Positions 1 to 6,563 of a stretch of 11,714 nt of DNA are shown one piece after another (within the stretch, counting starts at the first letter, position 1; each line of letters starts with the position of its first letter). Both the position numbers and the translations under genes were made by a program. Source of the stretch: SG8-41 sp035456985. GTDB taxonomy: Bacteria > Pseudomonadota > Gammaproteobacteria > Burkholderiales > SG8-41. The stretch spans positions 1-11,714 of the forward strand of contig DATICE010000118.1 of NCBI GenBank assembly GCA_035456985.1. The letters are read 5' to 3'. Below the pieces are notes generated by a model. It was not told the origin of the DNA, searched no databases, and worked only from the letters and a program-made list of their open reading frames with translations.

Positions 1-360
1 CACTCTCGAGTGCTCTGAAAAGAGCTCGATGATCGCCTGCTCGAAGGTGCGGATCATGACGATATCCACCATGCGTGTGATGACCCGCGCCACGTCCTCG
101 ATCGGCTCGCCGCGCCCCATCTGGGTGTCGCGGGTCATGAGCGTGATCACCGTGCCGCCCAGTTGATGCATGCCGGCCTCGAACGATACCCGCGTGCGGG
201 TGGAGTGCTTCTCGAACACCATGGCGAGCGTGCGATCGCGCAGCGGCTGGTACGGGACATAGCGCTTGAACATGTCCTTGATCCAGCGCGTGCGCTCGAA
301 CAGGTACTCGTACTCCTCGCGCGAGAAGTCCCTGAATTGAAGAAAATGCCTGACGGCCAC
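1..360 (-). CDS. argF: Ornithine carbamoyltransferase, N-terminal 120 residues (cut by window edge)
   Basis: Cytoplasmic enzyme of arginine biosynthesis that joins carbamoyl phosphate to ornithine to give citrulline. The visible part is the carbamoyl-phosphate-binding half. The hallmark STRTR phosphate loop is at residues 53-57, preceded by MVFEKH and followed by VSFEAGMHQLGG, and the N-terminus (AVRHFLQFRDFS) is typical of betaproteobacterial ArgF. The start is taken as GTG at 358-360 because a GGAG (complement of 369-372) lies 8 nt upstream. An in-frame TTG at 364-366 is too close to that GGAG. The gene begins 27 nt after argD on the same strand, so the two are probably co-transcribed. The ornithine-binding C-terminal half lies outside the window. 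Identification is firm; completeness cannot be judged. Confidence 0.95.
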   Translation of the reverse strand, partial: MAVRHFLQFRDFSREEYEYLFERTRWIKDMFKRYVPYQPLRDRTLAMVFEKHSTRTRVSFEAGMHQLGGTVITLMTRDTQMGRGEPIEDVARVITRMVDIVMIRTFEQAIIELFSEHSRV

Positions 361-387
361 GGCCAATGCTCCGGGTGCGCGGCGCGC

Positions 388-1593
388 TCAGGCCGACTGA
401 GCGGCAGGCTGCGGCGCGCTTTGGCGGTCGAGGAACCCGGCGATGAGGGGCACGAGCGCGGCGAGCAGCAGCTCGGCCTCTTCGCGACTGAAGACGAGCG
501 GGGGCAGCAGCCGGACCACGTTATCCACGGTGACGTTGATGAGCACGCCGCGCTCGAGCGCCTGTTGCACAAGCTCGCTGCAGTTGTGCTCGAGCTCGAT
601 GCCGATCATGAGGCCCTTGCCGCGGATCTCCTTGACGCCCTTCAGCCCGCCGATTTTCCGGGCGAGCTCGGCGCGGATGAAGTCGCCGATCGCGATGGCG
701 TTTTCCATCAGGCGATCTTCCTCGATGATGGCGAGCGTTGCGAGCGCGGCAGCGCAGGCGAGCGGATTGCCGCCGAAGGTCGAGCCGTGGTTGCCGGGCT
801 TGAACAGCTCCGCGGCGGGTCCGGCCGCGAGACACGCTCCGATCGGCACGCCGTTGCCGAGCCCCTTGGCGAGCGGCATCACGTCGGGCTTCACGCCGGA
901 ATGCTGGAACGCGAACCATTTGCCGGTCCGACCCATGCCGCTCTGCACTTCATCGAGCATGAGCAGCCATCCGTGCGCGTCGCAGATCTCGCGCAGGCCG
1001 GCAAGATAGTCGTCGTGGCAGATGTTGACGCCGCCTTCACCCTGCAGCAGCTCCACCAGGACCGCCACCACGCTGCGATTCATCTCGGCCACGCGCCGCA
1101 TCGCCTCCAGGTCGTCGAAGGGCACGCGCACGAAGCCCGCGACCAGCGGCTCGAACCCCGCCTGCACCTTGCGGCTGCCGGTGGCGGAAAGCGTTGCGAG
1201 GGTGCGGCCGTGGAACGCCTTCTCCAGCACCACGATGGCGGGCGACTCGATGCTCTTCTTGTGGCCGTACAGGCGCGCAAGCTTGATCGCGGCCTCGTTT
1301 GCCTCGCAGCCGGAATTGCAGAAGAACACGCTGTCCATGCCAGAAATCGCGGCGAGCCGGTCCGCGAGCTTCTCCTGCAGCGTGATCTCGTACAGGTTGG
1401 ACGTATGCACGAGCCGGCCCACCTGCTCGCGCAGGGCCGCCACGTATCGGGGGTGGCTGTGGCCTAGCCCGCACACCGCCACGCCGGCCACTGCATCGAG
1501 GTAGCGTTTGCCGTTCGCGTCCCACAGCCACGAGCCCGCACCGCGGTCGAAAGCGACGGGTAGCCGGGCGTAGGTGTTCATCACGTGTGACAT
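388..1593 (-). CDS. argD: Acetylornithine aminotransferase (class III PLP enzyme)
   Basis: Transfers an amino group from glutamate to N-acetylglutamate semialdehyde in arginine synthesis; many family members also act as succinyldiaminopimelate aminotransferase in lysine synthesis. The protein is 401 aa, the usual length. Visible PLP features are the SGCEANE phosphate-binding loop at residues 94-100, the LDEVQ motif with cofactor-contacting Asp214, and the Schiff-base Lys243 in LAKGLGNGVP. STFGGNPLAC follows, as in the family. The start is ATG at 1591-1593 (MSHVMNTYARLPVAF), with GGGA 6 nt upstream. The alternatives, TTG at 1605 and ATG at 1581, have poorer or no ribosome-binding sequence. It lies between rpsT and argF on the same strand, and a hairpin ends about 10 nt before its start codon. 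ArgD rather than AstC or GabT is inferred mainly from argF next door. Confidence 0.94.
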   Translation of the reverse strand: MSHVMNTYARLPVAFDRGAGSWLWDANGKRYLDAVAGVAVCGLGHSHPRYVAALREQVGRLVHTSNLYEITLQEKLADRLAAISGMDSVFFCNSGCEANEAAIKLARLYGHKKSIESPAIVVLEKAFHGRTLATLSATGSRKVQAGFEPLVAGFVRVPFDDLEAMRRVAEMNRSVVAVLVELLQGEGGVNICHDDYLAGLREICDAHGWLLMLDEVQSGMGRTGKWFAFQHSGVKPDVMPLAKGLGNGVPIGACLAAGPAAELFKPGNHGSTFGGNPLACAAALATLAIIEEDRLMENAIAIGDFIRAELARKIGGLKGVKEIRGKGLMIGIELEHNCSELVQQALERGVLINVTVDNVVRLLPPLVFSREEAELLLAALVPLIAGFLDRQSAPQPAAQSA

Positions 1594-1603
1594 GGCGTAT
1601 CCC

Positions 1604-1634
1604 AAAAGCGCACACGGCGGCCGGAGCCGCCGTG
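1604..1634 (-). terminator. Probable rho-independent terminator of rpsT, abutting the argD start
   Basis: A perfect 9-bp GC-rich inverted repeat (CACGGCGGC / GCCGCCGTG, arms 1613-1621 and 1626-1634) closes a 4-nt loop. On the minus strand the stem is followed after a few bases by TTTT (1604-1607). This fits a terminator for the upstream rpsT transcript, although the T-run is short. It lies between rpsT and argD and stops only about 10 nt before the argD start codon, overlapping the argD leader. Partial read-through into argD, or an attenuator role, therefore cannot be excluded. Confidence 0.55.
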
Positions 1635-1705
1635 CGGAACAAATATTCTGAACCGATCAACCCATGGTGTGCAAGAAATTTATCGGGCCCGAATGCGGCG
1701 GAACT

Positions 1706-1969
1706 CTATGCCATCGCCTTGATGCGCGCGGCGAGGCGGCTCTTGTGACGCGCCGCCGCGTTCTTGTGAATGATGTTCTTGTCGGCGATGGAGTCGATCA
1801 CGGCTGCTTCGCGCTGAAACACCGTCCCTGCGCCCTTCTTGTCGCCTGCCGCGATTGCCTTCCTGATGTTGCGGACGGCGCTGCGCAGCTCCGAGCGCAT
1901 GGCGGCGTTGTGCTGGCGGCGCTTTTCGGCCTGCCGCGCGCGCTTTCTGGCTGATGCGATATTGGCCAT
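1706..1969 (-). CDS. rpsT: 30S ribosomal protein S20
   Basis: Binds 16S rRNA early in assembly of the 30S subunit. The 87-aa product has the standard S20 layout: N-terminal MANIASARKRARQAEKRR, then basic helices with RSAVRNIRKAI and DKNIIHKNAAARHKSRL near the C-terminus. Length and charge match the family. The start is ATG at 1967-1969, with a GGGA a few bases upstream. The same frame stays open far upstream, antisense to murJ, but S20 always begins at MANI, so the extension is not real. A strong promoter lies just upstream at 1998-2026 and a terminator-like hairpin follows at 1604-1634. It is transcribed divergently from murJ. Confidence 0.97.
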   Translation of the reverse strand: MANIASARKRARQAEKRRQHNAAMRSELRSAVRNIRKAIAAGDKKGAGTVFQREAAVIDSIADKNIIHKNAAARHKSRLAARIKAMA

Positions 1970-1996
1970 GGAGTCCCGATTCCGGTAAAGGGGCGC

Positions 1997-2002
1997 TATG
2001 AT
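1997..2002 (+). promoter_or_regulatory. Possible -10 element for murJ, overlapping the rpsT -10
   Basis: TATGAT on the plus strand is a 5/6 match to the -10 consensus and is offset by one base from the rpsT -10 on the opposite strand. No convincing -35 lies 16-18 bp upstream. Transcription from here would begin near 2009, just before the purine-rich AAGGGA at 2013-2018. A second -10-like hexamer, GATAAT, is at 2006-2011. The assignment is tentative. Confidence 0.35.
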
Positions 2003-2026
2003 ACGGATAATGAAGGGAATTGGCAA
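1998..2026 (-). promoter_or_regulatory. Sigma-70-type promoter of rpsT
   Basis: On the minus strand, TTGCCA (complement of 2021-2026) and TATCAT (complement of 1998-2003) are separated by exactly 17 bp. Both are 5/6 matches to the -35 and -10 consensus. Transcription would begin near 1991, giving a leader of about 20 nt before the rpsT ATG. This is the best promoter in the window and suits a highly expressed ribosomal gene. It is read from sequence only. Confidence 0.7.
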
Positions 2027-2027
2027 C

Positions 2028-2045
2028 ATGCGGATCGCCCGATGA
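2028..2045 (+). CDS. Possible 5-codon leader ORF (MRIAR) overlapping the murJ start
   Basis: ATG at 2028 has a reasonable Shine-Dalgarno sequence, AAGGGA at 2013-2018, spaced 9 nt away. It reads five codons (M-R-I-A-R) and stops at TGA 2043-2045, sharing ATGA with the murJ start codon. murJ itself has no Shine-Dalgarno sequence in the expected place. The arrangement would allow ribosomes ending the mini-ORF to restart at murJ. It is too short for any coding statistic, so this rests only on geometry. Confidence 0.3.
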   Translation: MRIAR

Positions 2046-3580
2046 GCCTGTTGAAGGCGCTCGCGACAGTGAGCGGCATGACGCTCCTGTCGCGTGTCCT
2101 CGGGTTCGTCCGCGATCTCGTCATCGCTCGGGTCTTTGGCGCCGGCCTCGCGACCGACGCCTTCTTCGTCGCCTTCAAGCTGCCCAACCTCCTGCGCCGG
2201 CTGTTCGCAGAGGGCGCGTTCTCCCAGGCCTTCGTTCCGATTCTCGCGGAGTACAAAAACCGGCGCGGCGCGAATGAGACCCGGCTCCTGGTGGACCACG
2301 TTTCCGGGGCGCTCGCAGCCGCGCTCTTCATCGTGACGCTGATTGGCGTCATTGCCGCGCCGCTCATCATTTTCGTCACAGCGCCGGGCTTCGCGGAGAC
2401 GCCGGGCAAGTTCGACCTCACCGTGAGCCTGCTGCGGGTCACGTTTCCCTACATCTTCTTCATCTCGCTCACCGCGCTCGCGGGCGGCATCCTCAACACC
2501 TTCAGCCGCTTCGCAGTGCCCGCGGTCACGCCGACTCTGCTCAATCTGTCGTTCATCGGCTTCGCGCTGTGGGGCGCCCCCTATTTCGATCCGCCGGTGA
2601 AGGCGCTGGCGTGGGCGGTGTTCGCCGGCGGCATCGCGCAGCTCGCACTTCAGGTCCCGTTCCTGGCGCGCGCGGGATTGCTGCCGCGCTTCCGGCTCAA
2701 CCTTAAGGACGAGGGCGTCTGGCGCATCCTGCGGCAGATGGGTCCGGCGGTATTCGGCGTTTCGATCAGCCAGGTGAGCCTCGTGATCAACGTGATCTTC
2801 GCATCCTTTCTGGTCACCGGGAGCGTGTCCTGGCTCTACTACGCCGACCGCCTGATGGAGTTCCCCATGGGTCTGCTGGGTGCTGCGCTCGGTACCATCC
2901 TCCTCCCGAGCCTGGCCAAGCTGAACGCGGAGCGATCGGCGCAGGCGTACTCTGAGTTGCTCGACTGGGGCCTGCGGCTCACGTTCCTGCTCGCGGTGCC
3001 GGCCGCGGCCGCGCTCGCGCTGCTTGCCGTGCCGCTCGTCGCGACCCTGTTTCACTATGGCGCGTTCGGCGCCGAAGATGTCTACGCGACGCGGCGTGCC
3101 GTGATGGCCTACAGCGTGGGGCTGATCGGGCTCGTCATGGTGAAGGTGCTCGCGCCCGGCTTCTACGCGCGGCAGGACATCAGGACGCCCGTCAAGTTCG
3201 CGCTGGTGACGCTTGGATTGACCCAGCTCATGAATTTCGCATTCATCCTGCCCCTCAAGCACGCGGGGCTGGCACTGGCGATCGGCATCGGCGCGTGCAT
3301 CAACGCGGCGTTGCTGCTGCGGGGCCTGCGGCGCCGCGACATCTATACGCCGCAGCCCGGCTGGCCGGGATTCCTGCTCAAGCTCGCGGTCGCGGTCTAT
3401 GCCATGTCCGCCGTGCTCTGGCTTGCCGCGCCCGGCGACGCGAGCTGGCTTACCCTCGGCGCGGCCGCGCGCGCCATGAACCTGGCCTGGATCGTCGTGC
3501 TTGGGATGGCGACCTATTTCGGGGCGCTGTGGCTGCTGGGCTTCCGAATCGCAGACTTTTCAAAGCGTTCGGTGGAATGA
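2042..3580 (+). CDS. murJ: Lipid II flippase MurJ (MviN family)
   Basis: Inner-membrane MOP-superfamily transporter that flips lipid II to the periplasmic side for peptidoglycan synthesis. The 512-aa product is hydrophobic throughout and fits the family's 14 membrane segments. The signature NLLRRLFAEGAFSQAFVPIL falls at residues 49-68. Residues reported as important in E. coli MurJ occur at the same numbers here: R18, R24, D39, R52 and R270 (in SWLYYADR). This matching supports both the identity and the ATG at 2042. No Shine-Dalgarno sequence precedes that ATG; a 5-codon ORF overlaps it instead. It is divergent from rpsT, a common betaproteobacterial arrangement. No clear terminator follows the stop codon. 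Confidence 0.96.
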   Translation: MSLLKALATVSGMTLLSRVLGFVRDLVIARVFGAGLATDAFFVAFKLPNLLRRLFAEGAFSQAFVPILAEYKNRRGANETRLLVDHVSGALAAALFIVTLIGVIAAPLIIFVTAPGFAETPGKFDLTVSLLRVTFPYIFFISLTALAGGILNTFSRFAVPAVTPTLLNLSFIGFALWGAPYFDPPVKALAWAVFAGGIAQLALQVPFLARAGLLPRFRLNLKDEGVWRILRQMGPAVFGVSISQVSLVINVIFASFLVTGSVSWLYYADRLMEFPMGLLGAALGTILLPSLAKLNAERSAQAYSELLDWGLRLTFLLAVPAAAALALLAVPLVATLFHYGAFGAEDVYATRRAVMAYSVGLIGLVMVKVLAPGFYARQDIRTPVKFALVTLGLTQLMNFAFILPLKHAGLALAIGIGACINAALLLRGLRRRDIYTPQPGWPGFLLKLAVAVYAMSAVLWLAAPGDASWLTLGAAARAMNLAWIVVLGMATYFGALWLLGFRIADFSKRSVE

Positions 3581-3928
3581 CCCTGTCGCATTCAGTGTTT
3601 ATGGGGGGGCGGCGGCTTGTGCGCCATCCACGCAAGCGGTAGATTGAGGCCATGTTCATTTTTGAGCGGCTCACTTCACGCAGTTCGGTCGCGCTGTCCG
3701 TCAGCATCGGCTACGCTCGCGCCGGGGGAGGGCGGCGAGCGGCGACGCGTTCGCGTGGCCCGGACGACGACGTCCTGACGTCGCGTTTCGCCATCGCTTT
3801 TTCCCCCTCCGCAGTATTCCCCCGTAATCGATCACCGCAGCCAACGGCCTGCGTGCTGGAATCTCAGTTCTCCGGTCTGCGTTCGCGCCCCGGGGATTAA
3901 CTTTCGTTGTGCCCTAAGGAGAGCCATC
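3581..3928. other. 348-bp intergenic gap with no convincing gene
   Basis: I find no supported gene, RNA or mobile element between murJ and the transglutaminase gene. An 82-codon open frame (3652-3900, plus) has no good ribosome-binding site, a low-complexity Arg/Ser/Pro-rich product and no recognisable motif. A small dyad CGACGT-CCTG-ACGTCG sits at 3768-3783, without a T-run. The last bases (3916-3923, AAGGAGAG) are the strong ribosome-binding site of the next gene. A promoter for that gene must lie here if it is not read from murJ, but I cannot point to good -35/-10 boxes. Confidence 0.6.
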
Positions 3929-5023
3929 ATGGATAGACGCGAGTTCATCAAGACTACGGTTGCACTGCCTGCTGCCGCTGCGACTGCCGGCCTGCCCCGG
4001 ATTGCCGCGGCTTCCACGCCCGGCCCCTGGCGAGTATTCGAAGTGACGACGACGGCCGAGATTCTCATACCCGCCGGCGTCACCCGCATCTGGCTGCCCG
4101 TTCCGCTCACGGCCGATACGCCCTACCAGAAGAGCCTCGGTAACACGTGGAGCGCGGAAGGCGGAAACGTCCGGTACTCGCAGGACCGCAAGTACAGCAT
4201 CGGCATCGTTCATGCCGAGTTCGCCGAGTCGGGGCGCGATCCCAAGCTCGTCGTGGTCAGCCGCTTCGCGACCCGGGATCATGCCGTGGATCCGTCTGTG
4301 GCACATGACGGTATCAAGGAGGATCCGGCGGTGCTCAGGCTCAACCTCGAGCCCACCGAGCTCATCCCGACGGATGGCATCGTGCGCGACACGGCGCGTG
4401 AGATCACAAAGGGGGCGAAAACAGATATCGACAAGGCCCGCGCCATCTATGAATGGGTCGTGGACAATACCTTCCGCGATCCGAAAGTGCGCGGCTGCGG
4501 CTGGGGCGACATCAAGTCCATGCTGGAGACGCGTAATCTGGGCGGCAAGTGCGGCGATCTCAACGCGCTCTACGTCGGTCTTGCGCGCTCGGTCGGGGTG
4601 CCCGCGCGCGACGTTTATGGAGTGCGCGTGGCGCGGTCTCAGTTGGGATACGCGAGCCTGGGGGTCGGAACGGAAAACATCACCCGGGCGCAGCACTGCC
4701 GCGCGGAATTCTACGCGCAGGGGCGGGGCTGGATTCCGGTAGATCCCGCCGACGTGCGCAAGGTCGTGCTGGAGGAACCACCCGGCAAGCTGGCGCTAAC
4801 CGACGACAAGGTGGTGGCCGCCCGCAAGCGCCTGTTCGGGAGCTGGGAGATGAACTGGCTCGCCTACAGCTACGCGCACGACGTGGCGCTGCCGGGATCC
4901 ACCGGCCCGAAGATTCCGTACTTCATGTATCCGAACGGCGAAACCGCGCAGGGACGGCTCGACCAGCTCGATCCGGAAAACTTCAAGTACACCCTCACCG
5001 CGCGCGAACTCAGGATCGCGTGA
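3929..5023 (+). CDS. Tat-exported transglutaminase-like (papain-fold) protein
   Basis: A 364-aa protein of the transglutaminase-like superfamily, whose bacterial members are usually cysteine peptidases or amidases; substrate unknown. The N-terminus carries a twin-arginine export motif, DRREFIKT (R3, R4), then a hydrophobic Ala-rich stretch and a plausible cleavage site near residues 26-29 (AAAS), so it should act in the periplasm. The catalytic core is intact: Cys208 in GGKCGDLNALYVGLARSVG, His256 in TRAQHCRAEFY and Asp272 in GWIPVDPADV. Residues 30-150 form an N-terminal beta-rich region typical of such proteins, and about 90 residues follow the core. ATG 3929 has a strong AGGAG 7 nt upstream. 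Its stop overlaps the following thioredoxin-like gene, suggesting an operon. The fold assignment is firm; the biological role is not known. Confidence 0.85.
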   Translation: MDRREFIKTTVALPAAAATAGLPRIAAASTPGPWRVFEVTTTAEILIPAGVTRIWLPVPLTADTPYQKSLGNTWSAEGGNVRYSQDRKYSIGIVHAEFAESGRDPKLVVVSRFATRDHAVDPSVAHDGIKEDPAVLRLNLEPTELIPTDGIVRDTAREITKGAKTDIDKARAIYEWVVDNTFRDPKVRGCGWGDIKSMLETRNLGGKCGDLNALYVGLARSVGVPARDVYGVRVARSQLGYASLGVGTENITRAQHCRAEFYAQGRGWIPVDPADVRKVVLEEPPGKLALTDDKVVAARKRLFGSWEMNWLAYSYAHDVALPGSTGPKIPYFMYPNGETAQGRLDQLDPENFKYTLTARELRIA

Positions 5024-5538
5024 TTGCGTTGATCCTGCGGGCGGCGCTGCCGTGCGTTCTGGCGGCGGCGCCGGTCAGCGCGGCGGAGCTCAAGCCGTGG
5101 ACGGGCGGCCCGGCGCCCGTGCTCGAGCTGCGGGGGCTTGATGGAGCCGGGCACCGTCTCGCCGACTACCGCGGCCGGGTCGTGCTGGTGAACTTCTGGG
5201 CGACGTGGTGCGAGCCATGCCGCGACGAGATGCCCTCGATGCAGCGGTTGAAGGAAAAGCTCGCGGGCAAGCCGTTTGCCGTCCTCGCGGTCAATCTGGA
5301 CGAGCCCGAATCGCGCATCCGGCAGTTCCTGTCCCGGATGAAAGTGGATTTCACGGTGCTGCTCGACCCCGGGAAAAAGGCGGCTCGGGCATGGGACGCG
5401 CGCATCCTGCCGGCGAGCTTCGTCATCGGGGTCGACGGCAAGATCCATTACAGCCTGGTCGGAGAGCTCGACTGGGATCACGAGCGGGTCGTCGATCGCC
5501 TCTCCAAGCTCTTCCCGAGCCGTGGCCTGGGCAAGTGA
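5020..5538 (+). CDS. Secreted TlpA-type thioredoxin-like protein
   Basis: A 172-aa periplasmic thiol-disulfide protein of the TlpA/ResA/AhpC-TSA group. An N-terminal signal (IALILRAALPCVLAAAPVSA) is followed by a mature thioredoxin fold containing LVNFWATWCEPCRDEMPSM, active-site Cys64 and Cys67, and the conserved ILPASFVIG loop with its cis-proline. ResA/TlpA relatives commonly reduce specific periplasmic cysteines. The start is taken as GTG at 5020, giving a 4-nt GTGA overlap with the upstream stop, with AGGA at 5012-5015; TTG at 5029 is the alternative. The frame is open further upstream but there it only overlaps the transglutaminase gene. The coupling suggests the two products work together, for example by keeping Cys208 of the transglutaminase reduced; that is inference. 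Confidence 0.88.
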   Translation: MIALILRAALPCVLAAAPVSAAELKPWTGGPAPVLELRGLDGAGHRLADYRGRVVLVNFWATWCEPCRDEMPSMQRLKEKLAGKPFAVLAVNLDEPESRIRQFLSRMKVDFTVLLDPGKKAARAWDARILPASFVIGVDGKIHYSLVGELDWDHERVVDRLSKLFPSRGLGK

Positions 5539-5553
5539 TCGAATGGCGATGCC

Positions 5554-6495
5554 TCAGAGCTCGTAGGTAGAGCCTTCGCCCCTCAAGGTTGCATCCACGA
5601 CTGCGCGCGTCAGCCTCGGCGCGAACAATTCCATGAAGTCGTAAGCGAACCCGCGCAGCGCGCTGCCGCGCCGCACGGCGATGCGCGTGGTCATGGTGCC
5701 GAACAGATGTCCGACATCGGCTGAGCGCAAGAGCAGGTCGCGTTTTTCATCGAAAGCGACCGCGGCGATAATGCCGATTCCGAGCCCCAGCTCCACGTAG
5801 GTCTTGATCACATCGGAGTCGACCGCGGAAAGCACAATTTCGGGCGCAATGTCCTGCGCCCGGAACGCATCATCGATGTGGCTGCGCCCGGCGAAGGCGG
5901 GATCGTAGGTGATGATCGGGTATTGCGCGAGCATCTCGAGCGTAATGCGTTTCTCCTTCAGGAGGGGATGCTTCGCCGGCACCACCACGCAATGCCGCCA
6001 TTGATAGCCGGCCAGCGCGAGCAGCTTCGGATACTGGTCGAGAGCCTCGGTTGCGATCGCGATATCGGCCTCTCCCGCGAGCACCATTTCCGCGAGCTGC
6101 GGCGGATTGCCCTGCTTGAGCGTCAGGCGCACCTTCGGGTAGCGCTGCTTGAAGGCATTCACCACCCTGGGCAGTGAGTAACGCGCCTGGGTGTGCGTGG
6201 TGGCGATGGTCAGCGTGCCCGCGGCTTGATCCCGGAACTCGCGGGCGACCTGCCGCAGGTTCTCGGAGTCCTGCAGGATGCGCTCGGCGATGCCGAGAAT
6301 GACGCGGCCGGGCTCAGTCACGTCCACGACGCGCTTGCCATTGCGCACCAGGATGTCCACGCCCAACTCGTCCTCCAGCTGGCGGATCTGCTTGCTGATG
6401 CCCGGCTGCGAGGTATGGAGCGTCTCGGCCGCCTCTGAAAGGTTGAGGCCGTGCTTGGCCACCTCGCGGAGGTAGCGTAACTGCTGTAATTTCAT
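5554..6495 (-). CDS. cysB: CysB-type LysR-family regulator of sulfur assimilation
   Basis: A 313-aa LysR-type transcription factor. The N-terminal winged helix-turn-helix (residues 1-60) includes LSEAAETLHTSQPGISKQIR. The ligand domain opens with IATTHTQARYSLP (from about residue 97), the CysB/Cbl hallmark for sulfate or acetylserine-type ligands, and continues with VKTYVELGLGIGII-like sequence (here VIKTYVELGLGIGIIAAVAF). CysB activates cysteine-biosynthesis genes when sulfur is limiting and represses its own gene. The position divergent to cysI fits that role. The start is ATG at 6493-6495 (MKLQQLRYLREV, canonical). Its 3' end lies only 15 bp from the convergent thioredoxin gene, with no visible terminator between them. 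Cbl or another paralogue is possible, but the neighbourhood favours CysB. Confidence 0.92.
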   Translation of the reverse strand: MKLQQLRYLREVAKHGLNLSEAAETLHTSQPGISKQIRQLEDELGVDILVRNGKRVVDVTEPGRVILGIAERILQDSENLRQVAREFRDQAAGTLTIATTHTQARYSLPRVVNAFKQRYPKVRLTLKQGNPPQLAEMVLAGEADIAIATEALDQYPKLLALAGYQWRHCVVVPAKHPLLKEKRITLEMLAQYPIITYDPAFAGRSHIDDAFRAQDIAPEIVLSAVDSDVIKTYVELGLGIGIIAAVAFDEKRDLLLRSADVGHLFGTMTTRIAVRRGSALRGFAYDFMELFAPRLTRAVVDATLRGEGSTYEL

Positions 6496-6516
6496 AAGGT
6501 TATCTTAAATTCTGTG

Positions 6517-6536
6517 ATGTTATTAGAGTCTAACAT
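6517..6536. promoter_or_regulatory. Dyad in the cysB-cysI gap, candidate CysB operator
   Basis: Inverted arms ATGTTA (6517-6522) and TAACAT (6531-6536) flank an inner 11-bp palindrome TTAGA-G-TCTAA (6523-6533). The site overlaps the -10 and start region of the proposed cysB promoter and lies about 37 bp upstream of the proposed cysI start point. That is the geometry expected for autorepression of cysB and activation of cysI. CysB sites have a loose consensus, so binding is inferred. Confidence 0.4.
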
Positions 6537-6563
6537 AATATTCGTTTGTAGTATAAGAGCCAA
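6535..6563 (-). promoter_or_regulatory. Probable cysB promoter
   Basis: On the minus strand, TTGGCT (complement of 6558-6563; 4/6 match to the -35 consensus) is followed after 17 bp by TATTAT (complement of 6535-6540; 5/6 match to the -10). Transcription would begin near 6528, about 33 nt before the cysB ATG and inside the dyad at 6517-6536. Confidence 0.5.
6552..6557 (+). promoter_or_regulatory. Possible -10 element of the cysI operon
   Basis: TATAAG (5/6 match to the -10 consensus) lies in an AT-rich stretch about 49 bp before the cysI GTG. The sequence 17 bp upstream (TCTAAC) is a poor -35, as expected at a promoter that depends on an activator such as CysB. It overlaps the spacer of the cysB promoter on the opposite strand, so the two would compete for RNA polymerase. 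Confidence 0.4.

Noticed and set aside
163..1467. 434-codon open frame on the plus strand opposite argD and argF
   Set aside because: It is antisense to a well-recognised argD, is rich in His/Glu/Arg/Ala as expected from reading high-GC codons backwards, and matches no family I know.
1970..3262. Long upstream extension of the rpsT frame antisense to murJ
   Set aside because: S20 begins at MANI (1969) and has its own promoter at 1998-2026. The extension is low-complexity Arg/Glu/Gln-rich sequence opposite murJ.
3577..3642. 21-codon frame (MTLSHSVFMGGRRLVRHPRKR region) sharing ATGA with the murJ stop
   Set aside because: It has an overlap geometry but no Shine-Dalgarno and no recognisable peptide; probably chance.
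3768..3783. CGACGT-CCTG-ACGTCG dyad as a terminator for murJ
   Set aside because: It has a 6-bp stem, is nearly 190 bp past the stop codon, and has no adjacent T-run. At most it is a protein-binding dyad.
3652..3900. 82-codon frame in the murJ-transglutaminase gap
   Set aside because: Only a poorly spaced GAGG precedes it, codon use differs from the neighbours, and the product is Arg/Ser/Pro-rich with no motif. Kept as possible but unsupported.
4549..5019. Upstream extension of the thioredoxin-like frame within the transglutaminase gene
   Set aside because: The signal peptide begins at 5020. The upstream part is Arg/Gly-rich out-of-frame reading of the transglutaminase gene.
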